Positions 53,933 through 64,000 of a stretch of DNA of 64,000 nucleotides are shown one piece after another. The position numbers and the translations under genes are program-made. Below the pieces are notes generated by a model, which ran no database searches, had not been told where the DNA came from, and saw only the letters and a program-made list of their open reading frames with translations. The first letter of the stretch is position 1. The number at the start of each line of letters is the position of its first letter. The stretch covers positions 4,857,739 to 4,921,738 of the forward strand of contig OX336340.1 in NCBI GenBank assembly GCA_946902875.1. Reading direction: 5' to 3'. Source of the DNA: Nematopogon swammerdamellus. Its lineage: Eukaryota > Arthropoda > Insecta > Lepidoptera > Adelidae.

Positions 53933-54235
53933 GTTCGCCTTCGCCAAAGCCGACCTCTTTGAAGTCGACAGAAGTGTTCTTCGAAATGCACGATTCTTTA
54001 AATCATTCTTGTGTCGCACTGCAAAGGTGTGGAACGAGGTGTGGAACGGGCGAGGCGGAAACGAGCTTCCGTGGAATTCCGTGGACTATCCACGGATTTG
54101 CGAATCGCAGGTTAATAGCCTTTCCCCAGCGACATTAGTTCGCCTTCAAGCCGGACTGGCACCTTTTCGGGGGTGAAATTGGCTGCGCCTGAGGCTTCGA
54201 CCTCGAACACAGCCAGGTCGGAAGCAATAAATAAA
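53933..54235 (+). pseudogene. LINE C-terminus, family Q, copy 2
   Basis: Reads 'FFKSFLCRTAKVWNE' followed by a local duplication ('gtgtggaacgaggtgtggaac') and, after a shift, 'PATLVRLQAGLAPFRG'. The 3' end is 'gaagcaataaataaaaaaaa'. It lies 36 bp after the poly(A) of SINE A. Matches 42305-42560. Confidence 0.75.
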
Positions 54236-54328
54236 AAAAATGACTACGCCGATTTGGCTACACACGCCGCGATCTTGGAAACGTTAAGAGGCGCTCCCCA
54301 CCACTGCTCCCGATATCGCAGCCGAATT

Positions 54329-55147
54329 GACGACCGACTAACCTTCACACTGCTCTGTCACACCAGTGTGAAGGTTAGGAAAATTTTTTCCTAACCTTCA
54401 CATTAGTGTTAAGGATAGGAAGTCGTTTTCCTAACCTTCACACCGTCAAATTTCTTTTCTCACCTTCACACTCACGTCGGACTAACCTTCACACTTTTCA
54501 GCCAAACTGAACTGAACAGTCTTTACCTACTTACTTGTAAAAAAAAAATTCAAAAAACTAAAACCAGACTACTGAAAAATCGCGCTCTAAAAAAGTATGA
54601 AACAAAAAAAGAATTCATAGTCATGTTCAGAGGATAGCCGTGTTCGTATGCCACCTACCCTAAAAAAACAATACATTCTAATTTCTAACAGTAGGAAGCG
54701 ATCATAAGTTTTAGGGCAAAGTAGCATATGACCACGCACGGCTATCCTCTGAACATCACTATGAATTATTTTCTTGTTTCATACTTTTTTAGAGCGTGAC
54801 TTCAGTAGTCGGGTTTTAGTTATTTGAACTTATTTTTTATTAAAATTATTTTGGGGTTAAAATTTCGAAAACTTCAATTATCTTTTTTTTTAGCACACAC
54901 ATCTGAGATATAATTTTATTCAAGTGGCCAGTGATATCATAATTTAGTAAAGAGGGTTTTAATTCGTAACGGTGTGAAGGTTAAGAAAGCGACTTCCTAT
55001 CCTTAATACTAATGTGAAGGTTAGGAAGGAAAATTCCTAACGCTCACACCGCTCTTAATCGTGGCACTCACGGTGTGAAAGTTGGGAAATAATTTTCCTA
55101 ACCATCACACTGGTGTGACAGAGCAGTGTGAAGGTTAGTCGGTCGTC
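54329..55147. mobile_element. 819-bp foldback DNA element with 8-bp target duplication
   Basis: Termini GACGACCGACTAACCTTCAC and its complement are perfect. GCCGAATT flanks both ends (54321-54328, 55148-55155). The arms contain many copies of 'taaccttcacac' in both orientations, arranged as nested small palindromes, like subterminal transposase-binding sites. The interior is occupied by a copy of the 47-kb palindrome family (54541-54862). An 8-bp duplication fits hAT or P-like elements; not assigned. Confidence 0.85.
54541..54862. mobile_element. Palindrome family, copy 2 (long loop)
   Basis: Left arm about 54546-54663, right arm about 54714-54848, with ~50 bp of unique loop between 'ctaccctaaaaa' and 'ttttagggcaaag'. 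Core words 'cagaggatagccgt', 'aaaccagactactgaaaaat' and 'agagcgtgacttcagtagtc' match 47036-47476, but this copy lacks ~100 bp of each arm. Confidence 0.8.
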
Positions 55148-55155
55148 GCCGAATT

Positions 55156-55742
55156 AGGGGCGTGAGTAGGCCGCATAAAATTGATAAGTTTAGGTAAATT
55201 ATACAGATTGATTGCGGTCTATTCACGTTTAAAATCAGATGATGCAGATGGGCTGGGCAGTGGTGGGGTGGGTGGGACGGGTCTACCTACGCACGTCCCT
55301 ACACTGCAGTGTCAGCCGATTTTACCCTCACCTTGGTGGTGTACCGACATCCGTTCCGATTTCAGGGACGTCATTAGCCGGCCATAAACAATTTTGTGCC
55401 GGCTATTACATCGGAGGACATTGAAAAAACTGAATTTAACACACGATTTTGTTAAAGCACTTACTGTGGGAGCGGCGGTAGGTACACTCTAAACAAGAGC
55501 AAGTTTATCAGCTTATCTAATCGGAACCTAACAGATAGTAATACCTAGTCGTATCACTTTGTAAACTTGAAATATGTACGCGATCTATTTTGCTCATTTT
55601 ACAACTCTGTAAATTCATGGGTCCATTACCAATGACCTAAGTATGTACTTATGAAGTGGCTATGAACCTGTATGTACCTACCATGTGAAATGAAATTAAA
55701 TTAAATGAAATGAAACACAGAAAAGCGGATTTTATTAAGTAT
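55156..55742. other. No recognised feature
   Basis: GC-richer at 55230-55390; no gene or repeat identified. Confidence 0.4.
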
Positions 55743-55918
55743 ATACAGGTTGTTCGGCACATCGACCAACAATTTTTTTTCTGTAGGTAAGTGGGGTCTT
55801 TTCGAACGTTTTCCAACGACTCAGATTTTTTTCTTCTTATTTTTCCCTGGGTAGTCATAAACTGGCCTACTCCCTGGTTCCCGCTTGACGTTGAGTTTTG
55901 GGACACGTTTGTATACAG
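55743..55918 (-). repeat. Repeat V, copy 2
   Basis: 'tatacaggttgttcggcaca' at the left, and 'ctgggtagtcataaactggc', 'cgcttgacgttgagttttgg' at the right match the complement of 28120-28210. Confidence 0.65.
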
Positions 55919-56615
55919 GTAATTTTGACAACTTTGCTTATGTTTTTGGAGTATTTCAAAACTAGGTAGGTAGGTACTAGTACGTGCCCACTTATATTCA
56001 GAATCTGCCATATTATGTTAATCTTCCTGACCGCTTTATCTAGTGATGACAATGGACAGACAGATAGACACGGACATACAGACAATATGGAGGAATCCCA
56101 AAACAAAAAAAATTATCACTATTTCGAAAAAGTATTTTTTTTCTTTTTACAATTACTTAATGAGATATCTCATTTCAAGCACTGATACATAAGTATAACT
56201 AATGTACGGTACATAAGTAATGCTGGATCTAGCTACTCTGAAGGAATTAGCCATCCCCCATCCCGTAATTTCATCACATTTACCCAAGGCCTCCACAAAC
56301 TTCTCCGCTAATGGCGTTCCAAGGTTGGACTAGATAGCAGGGGGTCACTCGGGGGGTCATAAAAATGTAGGCTATAGACATAGTTTATCATTAGGGACAG
56401 CCTCCTTCATAACTTCATAATTTTATTGCTAAACGATTTGCCCAATATTTCAAGTACCTACCTAGATTTAAAGCAAATGAACTAATAAATAAACAAACTT
56501 ACCGGAAGTAAGTACATTTTCAGGACTACACTAGACAAGTACCTAGATAAATGTAAATAAATGCTTATAACCAAGTACCTATTAAAATACTCTGGCTAGG
56601 ATGAAATATATACAC
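55919..56615. other. No recognised feature
   Basis: AT-rich, with 'gacagacagatagacacgg' at 56055 suggesting a remnant of family N. Nothing else. Confidence 0.4.
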
Positions 56616-56616
56616 A

Positions 56617-56881
56617 CACACGCTGTATCCCGACAATCGGGGTAAACAGAGTAATCGGTGTCATGCTGCAAGTACTCTTGTAAATTACAGCACAACACCG
56701 AACACCACGTTTAAAGTATTAGGACAAGATAATTTCTCAAGCAGCTCAAGTAAGGCTCAAAGACCCACCTACTGCCTGACTCGGTGGAAGGATCGTGCGT
56801 GCCATGGTGAGAGCCTGTCCCTTAGTCGCCTTTTACGACGTGCATGGGGAGAGATGCAGTAGGGCTATTATTTTTAAAAAT
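56617..56881 (-). mobile_element. Repeat C, internally deleted
   Basis: Complement of C from 'acacgctgtatcccgacaat' with a deletion after 'gagagcctgtccctta' (the 'gcacggcatcttgtcc' block is missing), ending 'ggagagatgcagtagggcta'. It lies directly before a C-headed SINE on the other strand. Confidence 0.75.
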
Positions 56882-56894
56882 ATACGCAATTTTG

Positions 56895-57225
56895 TACCGT
56901 GTGGGGCCGGTACTTTAAAAGAATAGCCCCACTGCATCTCTCCCCGTGTATGTCGTAAAAGGCGACTAAGGGATATGACTCCGTTCTTATATTACTAGGT
57001 GGTAGGGTTTAACCCGCCCGGGTTGGTACCACCGCACTGAATGAAAGGTCGGTCGAAACGGCTATGTAAATAGTTTGTGTTTTCCGTCCAGTTCAGTGTA
57101 GCCGGCACGACCGAGGAGAGGCACTGACGTGGCACCAAGTTCACCCGGTGTTATGGGCTGACATCATGGATGTTGTAGGTGATGTAAGCCAACCGTATCA
57201 GTTTCCATAAAAAAAAAAAAAAAAA
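56895..57225 (+). mobile_element. Chimeric SINE: C head + A body, copy 3
   Basis: 'taccgtgtggggccggtact', 'aaaggcgactaagggatatg', then 'ctaggtggtagggtttaacc' to 'cagtttccat' and an A-rich tail. Very similar to the copy at 43220-43531, including 'gatgtaagccaacc' near the end. Confidence 0.85.
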
Positions 57226-57477
57226 TAAACACGCCTCACACAGTAAATATTCACAATTTTGATATAATTCAGTGTGACTACAAAACTCCAACAGATAGTT
57301 TGAACATTTTTGCATAACAAGTTAGGTACCTACCTATGAGATGCCGACGCACAACTAGATCATTATGAAATTTAACACAAGTCATCCAATTTTATGAATC
57401 GGAAGTGGAGTCGGTGCATTAGTTAGCTGAGTTTTAACTGAATGAGTTCAAAGCCCTCGCTATATATTAATTGTTGT

Positions 57478-57800
57478 TACTATGGTTCCGTATCCGTCGT
57501 ACGGGACTCTATTACTAAGCCTACGCCGTCTGTCTGTCTGTCCGTCTGTCCAAGGGCTGTATCTCGTGAAAGGTAATAGGTAGCCCATTGAAATATTCAC
57601 AAAATATGTGTTATTATGGCCGATATAACAACAAATAATAAAAATAAGACAAAAAGTAAAAAATTCGCGGGGTCCCCATACAAGAAACGAAAAAAGAGTA
57701 CGAAGCATTTTAACTAATACATAGATGGCGTGAGTGGCGCTGACCATGACATGGCGATACGGAATCCTCGGTGCGCGAGTTCGACTCGCACTTGTTATTA
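57478..57800 (+). repeat. Repeat N, copy 3
   Basis: 'tatggttccgtatccgtcgt', 'gtctgtctgtctgtccgtct', and toward the end 'cctcggtgcgcgagttcgac' and 'tcgcacttg'. The most complete N copy in the window. Confidence 0.65.
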
Positions 57801-58204
57801 GTATCGCCACTGTTCTAAGAGGCTGGCAAGATTGGCGCGACTGCCCCTACGACCTACCACCAATATTACGACCTGTAGGCTTGTAGGTGTGCATTTTGTA
57901 ATACAATTGTTTTTAGATTGACTACTGATGATGACTTCATGTAAAATAGTTAAGTACCTACTGAAAATACCTAACTTCGAAGTACACAGTAGATGCCGTA
58001 TTCTTGGGGTTATATTTTTAAGGTGTGCCAAATACAGGCCCTCAACCCCAAGGATATGACTCGGTTCATAGCGGAAATCAGACTTGGGGGTGAGCTATAA
58101 ACTTTTGAGAGATCATAATAGATCTTCCTAGATCGCAGTGATAACAGGGATTATGACTGTGACCTAACTCTCACAATTTAAATCATAATATAAATATAAA
58201 TAAA

Positions 58205-58609
58205 GCGGCGGGTGGCCGAGTGGTTTGGGCACCGGCTTCTCATGCGGGAGGTCCGAGGTTCGAATTCGGTCGGCGTGTACCAATGAGTTTTATCTGACGA
58301 AAAAATTTACGTGCATACCTACACCTGCTGCTTCACCGTTCGGAACCGGTGTAAAACTGTAGGTCCCTTCCCTTGCCCCTTACTAGGTGGTAGGCTCAAA
58401 TTGTAGCCGACTGGGTTGATACCACCGTACTGGATGTAAGATGGCCGCAAGCAGCCTCGGTTGTGTTCTCCTCTAGTCCAGTATAGCCAGCAATCCAGGG
58501 CAGTCTCCGGTATGGCACCTACCTTCTCGGAGGTGATATTGGCTAGTCAGAGCATGTGCTTTGGCCCCTCTGACTCAGCCAGCCATACCGGACGACATAA
58601 AAAAAAAAT
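58205..58609 (+). mobile_element. SINE B, full length
   Basis: Head 'gcggcgggtggccgagtggt' with B box ggttcgaattc, 'cctgctgcttcaccgttcgg', core 'aaaactgtaggtcccttccc' and 'ctaggtggtaggctcaaatt', tail 'ggaggtgatattggctagtc', with an additional 'gtgctttggcccctctgact' stretch, and poly(A). Sister of 27250-27630. Confidence 0.88.
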
Positions 58610-58640
58610 AATCATACCATCAAGGAAATCATTTATAAAT

Positions 58641-59020
58641 TACACTGACTTATCGGTTTAAGGGGCTGAAAGCGGACTTTAGGCGGACTTATTGCCTTAG
58701 TTCTTCCAGTCAGCCCGATTACCTAGTTTTAGATAGATAGAAATACTTAATTTACTTTATTGCTATAAAACATACATTCGAGAAAAAAAAATATTACACT
58801 GACTTATCGGCTTAAGGGACTGGAAACAGACTTAAGGCGGACTTATTTCCTTAGTTCTTCCAGTCAGCCCGATGGTCTAGTTTTAGATAGATAGAAATAC
58901 TTATTTTATTGCTATAAAAACATTTTACAGAAACACACATAATATTTAGGTTATTTACATGAGGTGCAAAAGGCGGACTTGTGCCTTACAGAGATTTCTT
59001 CCAGTCAACCTTTGGATGTT
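58641..59020 (-). repeat. LINE tail F, three copies with a 154-bp tandem duplication
   Basis: 'tacactgacttatcgg' recurs at 58641 and 58795, giving a 154-bp period; both units contain 'ttccttagttcttccagtca' variants and 'tagatagatagaaatactta'. A third F tail follows to 59020 ('gcaaaaggcggacttgtgcc', 'ttcttccagtcaacctttgg'). Confidence 0.75.
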
Positions 59021-59389
59021 CGAGAGTCGCATGTTGTGAAATATAAGTAGGTAGGTAGTTAGTAGAAAAAGACTTGAGTGCGGGGATGTAAAATAAAATA
59101 TAATAAAATCATGGAGGTGCTGGTGTAGGTACATTTATGTGTGCAAATAAATAGTGACGGCGTTTGTGAAATATTTTGCAATGAGACCGTGCGCCTCTAT
59201 GATTGTTTTCAAATCTCAAACTAAATCTAGAAACAAAACTTCAGTTTGACATTCCGGCCTCAAAGAGTAATAATCAGGTATTCTGTACTCAAAGCATAAC
59301 AGCGTAAAAACACCGGCGCAGCGTGAATGCAATTGCACCTCACACTTGTTGCGTTCAAGGTTGATCATGTTTACACTGAATATTTGTTT

Positions 59390-59507
59390 TTATGGAACCT
59401 AGCATGGTTGGCTAGTCACCTACTACAGCCGTGACGTTAGCCCATAACACCTCGGTGAACTGGGTGCCATGTCAGTGCATACCTTCGGTCGTGCCGGCTA
59501 CAGAATT
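59390..59507 (-). mobile_element. SINE A, 3' fragment
   Basis: 'tttttatggaacctagcatg' to 'ggtcgtgccggctac' is the complement of the SINE A 3' part. Confidence 0.8.
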
Positions 59508-59570
59508 CGAATTGAGAATGAGAATAGGTATTATCTAAATTGATAATTATGTCACAGTAATTTACACCTG

Positions 59571-59891
59571 TACCGTGTGGAGCCGGTAGGTACTTAAAAA
59601 AATAGTCACACTGCATCTCTCTCCGTGCATGTCGTAAACCAGCGATTAAGGGATAAGGACTAGATGCCGTGCTAAAGTGTGACAGACTAGCCACCTCTCA
59701 ACTTGGCACGGTCCTTCCACCGAGTCATGCGGCAGGTGGGCATTCGTGCCTTACTTGCTGCTTGATAGTTATCTTGTCCGAATTCTTTGTTTAAATGTGG
59801 CGGTCTCTTGTTGTGCTGTAGTTTGCAAGTCTTTGCAGCACAACACCGATTATTCTGCTCACCCCGAATGTCGCGATACCGCGTGCTGTAT
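59571..59891 (+). mobile_element. Repeat C, near full length
   Basis: From 'taccgtgtggagccggtagg' through 'gcacggtccttccaccgagt' and 'cagcacaacaccgattattc' to 'gataccgcgtgctgta'. Ends at the same point as the other complete copies. Confidence 0.8.
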
Positions 59892-60572
59892 GTACGTAGT
59901 TTACACCCAAAAAGTCATACAAGCCGGTCAAAATCAATCAAAATAAACCCATGCGCATGGTTATCTGTTTACATCCGTTTGCTGCGCAGCGGACTAGTGG
60001 CAAATATTTCCATGAAATACTCACCTTTTTCTATGGAGATATGTGTGCTGCGACTCAACGCAACACCACTCGGTTGTTCTCTTGCGCACCTTATATTCAC
60101 ACGAGTGATGTTTGTTTATATTAACGCGATCGCGAAAATTGCCTCCACTCAACGAACAAACCACATCAACTACGCTCCACGGTTGGCTGTGAACTGCTGT
60201 CTGTCTGTCAGTGTCAGTCAACCAACTGCCTGCGGCCGGCTGGCTGCTCGCTCCACAGATTAGATATCTCGCGCGCGCGAGTGTTTAGTTCAGCCAGCCA
60301 ATGAGCGGGCGAGCACAACAGCCGTAGCTGGTGTTGCAATTAGTAAAACAGTGAATTCGTCCATTAATTTTTTTTTTTATGAAAATAAATGTAATAAATA
60401 AATGATCTACTGTATGTGATGAAGTGAACTTTAAAATGTAATGACAATGAATTAGGTCACGTATTAAATTTTCATTCTCTACAGTTTGGACGGTTTGTGT
60501 ACTTTGAGCTCATTACGGCATATTCCAGAAATAGCGGGAATATGGCATTTCCTGGTAATATAAAAAAAAAAA
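59892..60572. other. GC-rich patch, possible promoter, no gene called
   Basis: 60120-60340 is GC-rich in an AT-rich setting, with the 14-bp palindrome CTCGCGCGCGCGAG (60268-60281), a CCAAT word (60298-60302) and 'gtttagttcagcc'. These could be promoter parts, but no coding exon follows. Low confidence. Confidence 0.3.
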
Positions 60573-60932
60573 GTTTTAAAAAACATAAAACCGACTTCCT
60601 AAAAAAAGGAAAACTAAAAAACTATTCAAAATAAAAATATAAAAACCGCCTTCAAAAATATATGAAATAAAAACTTAAAAAAAAAAAAACGAACCCTAGA
60701 GTTGAAGGCGGTGCTAAAAAGGCTACACAAATCACAAAGGATATTATCATCCACTCATGTTTTCTTTCATGCATCATTTTTGCTTGCTTTAGCACCGCCT
60801 TCAACTCTAGGGTTCGTTTTTTTTTTTTAAGTTTTTATTTCATATATTTTTGAAGGCGGTTTTTATATTTTTATTTTGAATAGTTTTTTAGTTTTCCTTT
60901 TTTTAGGAAGTCGGTTTTATGTTTTTTAAAAC
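60573..60932. mobile_element. Palindrome with ~146-bp arms
   Basis: Left arm 60573-60718 and right arm 60788-60932 are almost perfect inverted copies ('aaaaccgacttcctaaaaa', 'ccgccttcaaaaatatatg', 'cgaaccctagagttgaagg'), with a 69-bp loop. 'aaaccgacttcc' relates it to repeat T ends. No coding capacity. Confidence 0.9.
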
Positions 60933-60975
60933 TGTTTTTTTATTTCACAGTTTTTTTTAGTAATTTTTTGCTACT

Positions 60976-61161
60976 TAGTAGAATGGACAGACATAAACGT
61001 GTTACGGAAGCCTACTTTTATTATAAAATAACCGTCGGAGGACCTTGGTTGAAAATTGTAAAATTTAGTAGAACGGATAGACATGCATATGTTACGGAAC
61101 CCTACATTCATTTTGCAGAACTTAGTAGAATGGACAGACATAAACGTGTTACGGAACCCTA
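60976..61161 (+). repeat. Three repeats of a ~42-bp motif
   Basis: 'cttagtagaatggacagaca' plus 'cgtgttacggaa.cctac' occurs at 60976-61018, 61064-61105 (diverged) and 61119-61161. The motif resembles the 'gacagac ... ggttccgta' family N in complement order. It creates a false repeated protein frame. Confidence 0.65.
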
Positions 61162-61359
61162 CTTAACAGTTGCACTCCGGGAGTGCCGGCAGATCCCGTG
61201 CCACTCTAACTTAACCCTTAACGCAATGACTTAAGGTTTCATTTTAAAAATGACGCTGACGCGATGTCGCGAGTTATACATTTTTACCCACCTAAAAAAG
61301 TGCCAAGAGCCGCTAAAGAAGTTTTCACTTCAAAAACCTCAGGGTTATCCCCTTTCAAA

Positions 61360-61475
61360 TAAAAAAAAAAAGAATTTTCAAAATCGGCCCACAATTGACG
61401 GAGTAATCGCGTAACAAACATCCAAAAAAAGAAAACATACCGTCGAATTGAGAATCTTTTAGGTCTAAAGTAAAT
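61360..61475 (+). repeat. Repeat T, copy 2
   Basis: 'agaattttcaaaatcggccc', 'acaattgacggagtaatcgc', 'gtaacaaacatccaaaaaaa' and 'gtcgaattgagaatctttta'. Confidence 0.65.
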
Positions 61476-62084
61476 TTCTCGTGAAGACAAATGCAACGAG
61501 CCCAAACACGATGGGTTTATCATGTGTAGTTTAGGAGTTCCTATGGCCACCTTCTGTCTCCATCATCAAACCAGCTCGATGGTACTCGGTACAGTAGGTA
61601 CTGGCCAGGTACCATAATAAATTAAACGCCGGTCGGAAAAGATAAAAAAATTTTAAATTTAGAATATTCATGAAACAAGGGTCCGAATATGTATCACTAG
61701 TATATCGATTCATGTATTTCAACAGGACAGAGAAAATTTCAAAATATTAGGTATTTAATACTTTTTAGTTTTTTTTTTTTTGTTTTTTGGAAATCGGTTT
61801 AATATTTTTTAAAACAGTTTTTATTTCATTCTTTTTAGTAATATTACATAAAAAAGAATAATCGAAATCGAATAATCGAAATCGATTGAAGTGGTACAGA
61901 ATTATTCGCCATATGTGTCAGACTGCAAATTGCTGAATAAGTCCACATCACAAATGTTTTGCTGAAGGTAACCACACACCATACTAATTTATCAAACTGA
62001 AAAAATTGCCGAAAACGACCACATCACAAGTTTTGCTGAAGGTAACCACACACCATAGTATTATGCTGATTTTTCGAAAACCAC

Positions 62085-62287
62085 TGAACCAATTTCGATA
62101 AAATTGAAATGGGACCACCTCGGAAGTATGACCTAACTAACAAAAAAAGAATTTTCTAAATCGGCCCTCAATTGACGGAGAAATCGTGTTACAAACATAC
62201 AAAAAAATAAAAATAAAAAAAAAAATAAAAAAAAAAAACATACAGACGAATTGAGAACCTCCTCCTTTTTTGGAAGTCGGTTAAAAA
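62085..62287 (+). repeat. Repeat T, copy 3
   Basis: 'ctgaaccaatttcgataaaa', 'tcggccctcaattgacggag', 'gttacaaacatacaaaaaaa' and 'gagaacctcctccttttttg' with 'gaagtcggttaaaaa'. The best end of the family. Confidence 0.7.
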
Positions 62288-62421
62288 GGAAATATAACAT
62301 AATTTTATAATAATGCAGTATGTAATGCAGAGAGGTTATAAATAATTTAACGGTTTTACACACGGATGCATCCATGCACGGATGTCTCCGATCCGAATGT
62401 TCATTGACCGCTTAATGTTTG

Positions 62422-62699
62422 AAAAAAAAATTGGTTGTCTGTAAAGTCGGTTTACGGACGATAGTTTTACGTGATGACGTGGAATAATCGTAGTACATAG
62501 ATCAAAGATCAGTAATGTCTATTTCCAGTAGAAAGATTAATCATCTTGTGACTGGCCATCAAAACTTCTGTTGTCTGATCTTGACAGTTTTACTTCTTAA
62601 AGACGTTTCCTTGGTAACTTTGAATATCAACGTGACACGCTTACGTGCGTGCAGCCGGTGCTCATCAATTTATAAGACGTGACGTCATCACGTCAAAAA
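62422..62699 (+). repeat. Repeat K, copy 2
   Basis: 'ttggttgtctgtaaagtcgg' to 'gacgtgacgtcatcacgtca'; matches 19081-19422 with a ~60-bp deletion after 'ggtaactttga'. Confidence 0.8.
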
Positions 62700-63430
62700 T
62701 CCACAGATCTCGTGCCTCTCACGCACGACCTTCCGGTACATTGAAAATGAACATCTATAGGCAAAATTTGTATGAATTTTACTGTTTTGGGTAAACGTTT
62801 CGTGAATATATAATAAAGAAACAAAATAATTATTTTTATTAGGCGTTCCGACGCATATTGACCAATAACAACAACAAAAATTTCGCATTATGACGCATTT
62901 GCATTTTGATGCATCAGCATTTGGTCCAACACGCAAAATGACTCGTACGCAAAATGACCCATCCGCATAACGACCAATCTCCCCAATTTATTTCCTTTAC
63001 ATTATTGGTAGGAAACTCACTAGTGTGCGCGCGCGCCGCCCGCCGCGAAAACTCCGCCGCTTATAGGTAAAGCTTTCTCCAACCCCATTACAGATAGCGA
63101 GGTTCCGTTTTTTGCAAACTGTAGCCCACCTCAATACCCCGAGTGTTTTTTTTAATTTTTTCGATATCGCTTTTCATTTTCGAGATATCATCGATTCAAG
63201 TTGAGAAGTCGCAAAAAAATCACGTCATTTTTCGACATTTTTGCACTTTTTCGAAAAAGTTTTTTACTTTTTCACACATTTTTTTACACCATCTTGTAGA
63301 TCAAGACACGTCTTTTGATACCCCATTGACCCGCGTAGCCCCAAAATTTACGACGCCAGAGCGATGTCGCACTTTCGCTGAAAACGGCCCCCTACCAACG
63401 CGATCGAAAAAACATTTCCAATGTTAAAAT
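62700..63430. other. No recognised feature
   Basis: A GC-rich word 'gtgcgcgcgcgccgcccgcc' at about 63026 stands out. 62860-62970 repeats 'cgcattatgacgcatttgca'-like words with 'atgac' spacing. No gene or element called. Confidence 0.4.
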
Positions 63431-63463
63431 TCCTCATAATATTATAAGATTCAACATCTGCCG

Positions 63464-63471
63464 TCTGTGTG

Positions 63472-63509
<38 letters not shown>
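63464..63509 (+). repeat. (GT)n microsatellite
   Basis: An almost pure GT run of about 40 bp after 'attataagattcaacatctg', a common setting for microsatellites at repeat ends in Lepidoptera. Confidence 0.9.
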
Positions 63510-63510
<1 letters not shown>

Positions 63511-64000
63511 TATTCGCTTATAGTAACTCAAGAAAAGCTCAACCTGTTTTTACCTATGAAATGTATTGTCTCCGCCAGGTTACAGGCTTATATATAGCAT
63601 CAAGTAATTTTAATAATATGAGCTGAACAGTGGAAAGTTAGCTAAGTAAAAAATAATCTACCAATTCGTTTAGATTTGTGTTTTAATTGGAAAATACTCA
63701 ACTGATTTCCACAGAGCTTTCACCGCTTTTACCATGAGCTAATCCGGGGACACAACTATGTGTAAACTATAAAATGCGAATGAACATATTAGGTACGTAA
63801 TATAAAAACTTGATAACTGAAACTAATGCTGTTACCTTATAAAGTGCATTTTTATGAAATAAAAAAATAGTAGATATATAACATACATAACAGGAAAAGA
63901 AAAAAAGAAAATAAATAAAAACATAATAATAGCAATAAAATTTCCCCGTTTACATAGGAATGTAATTAGGTATCTCAATGAGACACTGAATAAAGAAGTC
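63510..64000. other. AT-rich, no recognised feature
   Basis: A-rich low complexity near 63895-63940. No gene or repeat partner. Confidence 0.45.

Noticed and set aside
55743..55918. Repeat V as a complete inverted-repeat element
   Set aside because: The two ends (acaggttgttcggcaca and tttgggacacgttt) pair too poorly, and no target duplication is clear, so it is listed only as a dispersed repeat.
60968..61234. 88-codon frame with 'MDRHKRVTE' repeats
   Set aside because: Produced by the three-fold 42-bp DNA repeat; no start or codon-use support.

Overview
The window reads as intergenic or intronic DNA from an insect nuclear genome, most probably a moth or butterfly. I infer this from AT-rich DNA packed with repeat types familiar from Lepidoptera: tRNA-headed SINEs, 5'-truncated LINE tails ending in AATAAA plus short microsatellites, non-autonomous hAT and TA-target elements, repeats with the 'tttgcccgcggcttcgctcg' signature, and repeats with 'ggttccgtac' and runs of 'gtctgtctg'. 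No open reading frame exceeds 171 codons and none is recognisable as a host gene. The only readable protein signal is LINE reverse-transcriptase C-termini, all short or broken. No operons, CRISPR arrays or bacterial features are present.

Layout. 0-3 kb: LINE tails, a three-copy repeat carrying a tiny 45-bp hairpin insert, and a tRNA-like sequence. 3.3-8.5 kb: a nested stack whose order can be read from target duplications: hAT element (8-bp duplication), then a LINE (11-bp duplication) and a SINE inside it, a 215-bp inverted-repeat element inside the LINE, a 239-bp tandem duplication of the hAT end, a LINE tail, and a 3.4-kb foldback element with ~570-bp arms and an in-window empty site. 8.8-13.6 kb: a TA-flanked element, chimeric SINEs, and a 380-bp tandem duplication. 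14-19.4 kb: a LINE fragment, a 33-bp hairpin insert with a perfect 8-bp duplication, a 414-bp hAT element, a foldback and a TA-flanked element. 19.4-44 kb: sparse SINE and LINE pieces in largely single-copy-looking AT-rich DNA, with an exact 84-bp tandem duplication at 34.5 kb. 44.8-46.9 kb: a ~68-bp satellite with an internal inversion and a three-monomer higher-order repeat. 47.0-47.5 kb: a near-perfect 212-bp-arm palindrome. 53.5-55.2 kb: a SINE with a tRNA/5S rRNA chimeric head and an 819-bp foldback element with a second copy of the 47-kb palindrome inside. 56-64 kb: more chimeric SINEs, a 146-bp-arm palindrome and further repeats.

The most unusual signal is modular SINE evolution. Related bodies occur under three different heads (a tRNA + 5S rRNA chimera, a tRNA-like leucine/serine-type head, and a third 'ggggccggtac' head); insertions with clear target duplications show that at least two of these joins are real mobile units. 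A second theme is palindromes at every scale, from 33 bp to 3.4 kb, several demonstrably inserted because an uninterrupted relative lies elsewhere in the window. Family labels (A, B, C and so on) are mine and based only on comparisons inside this window.
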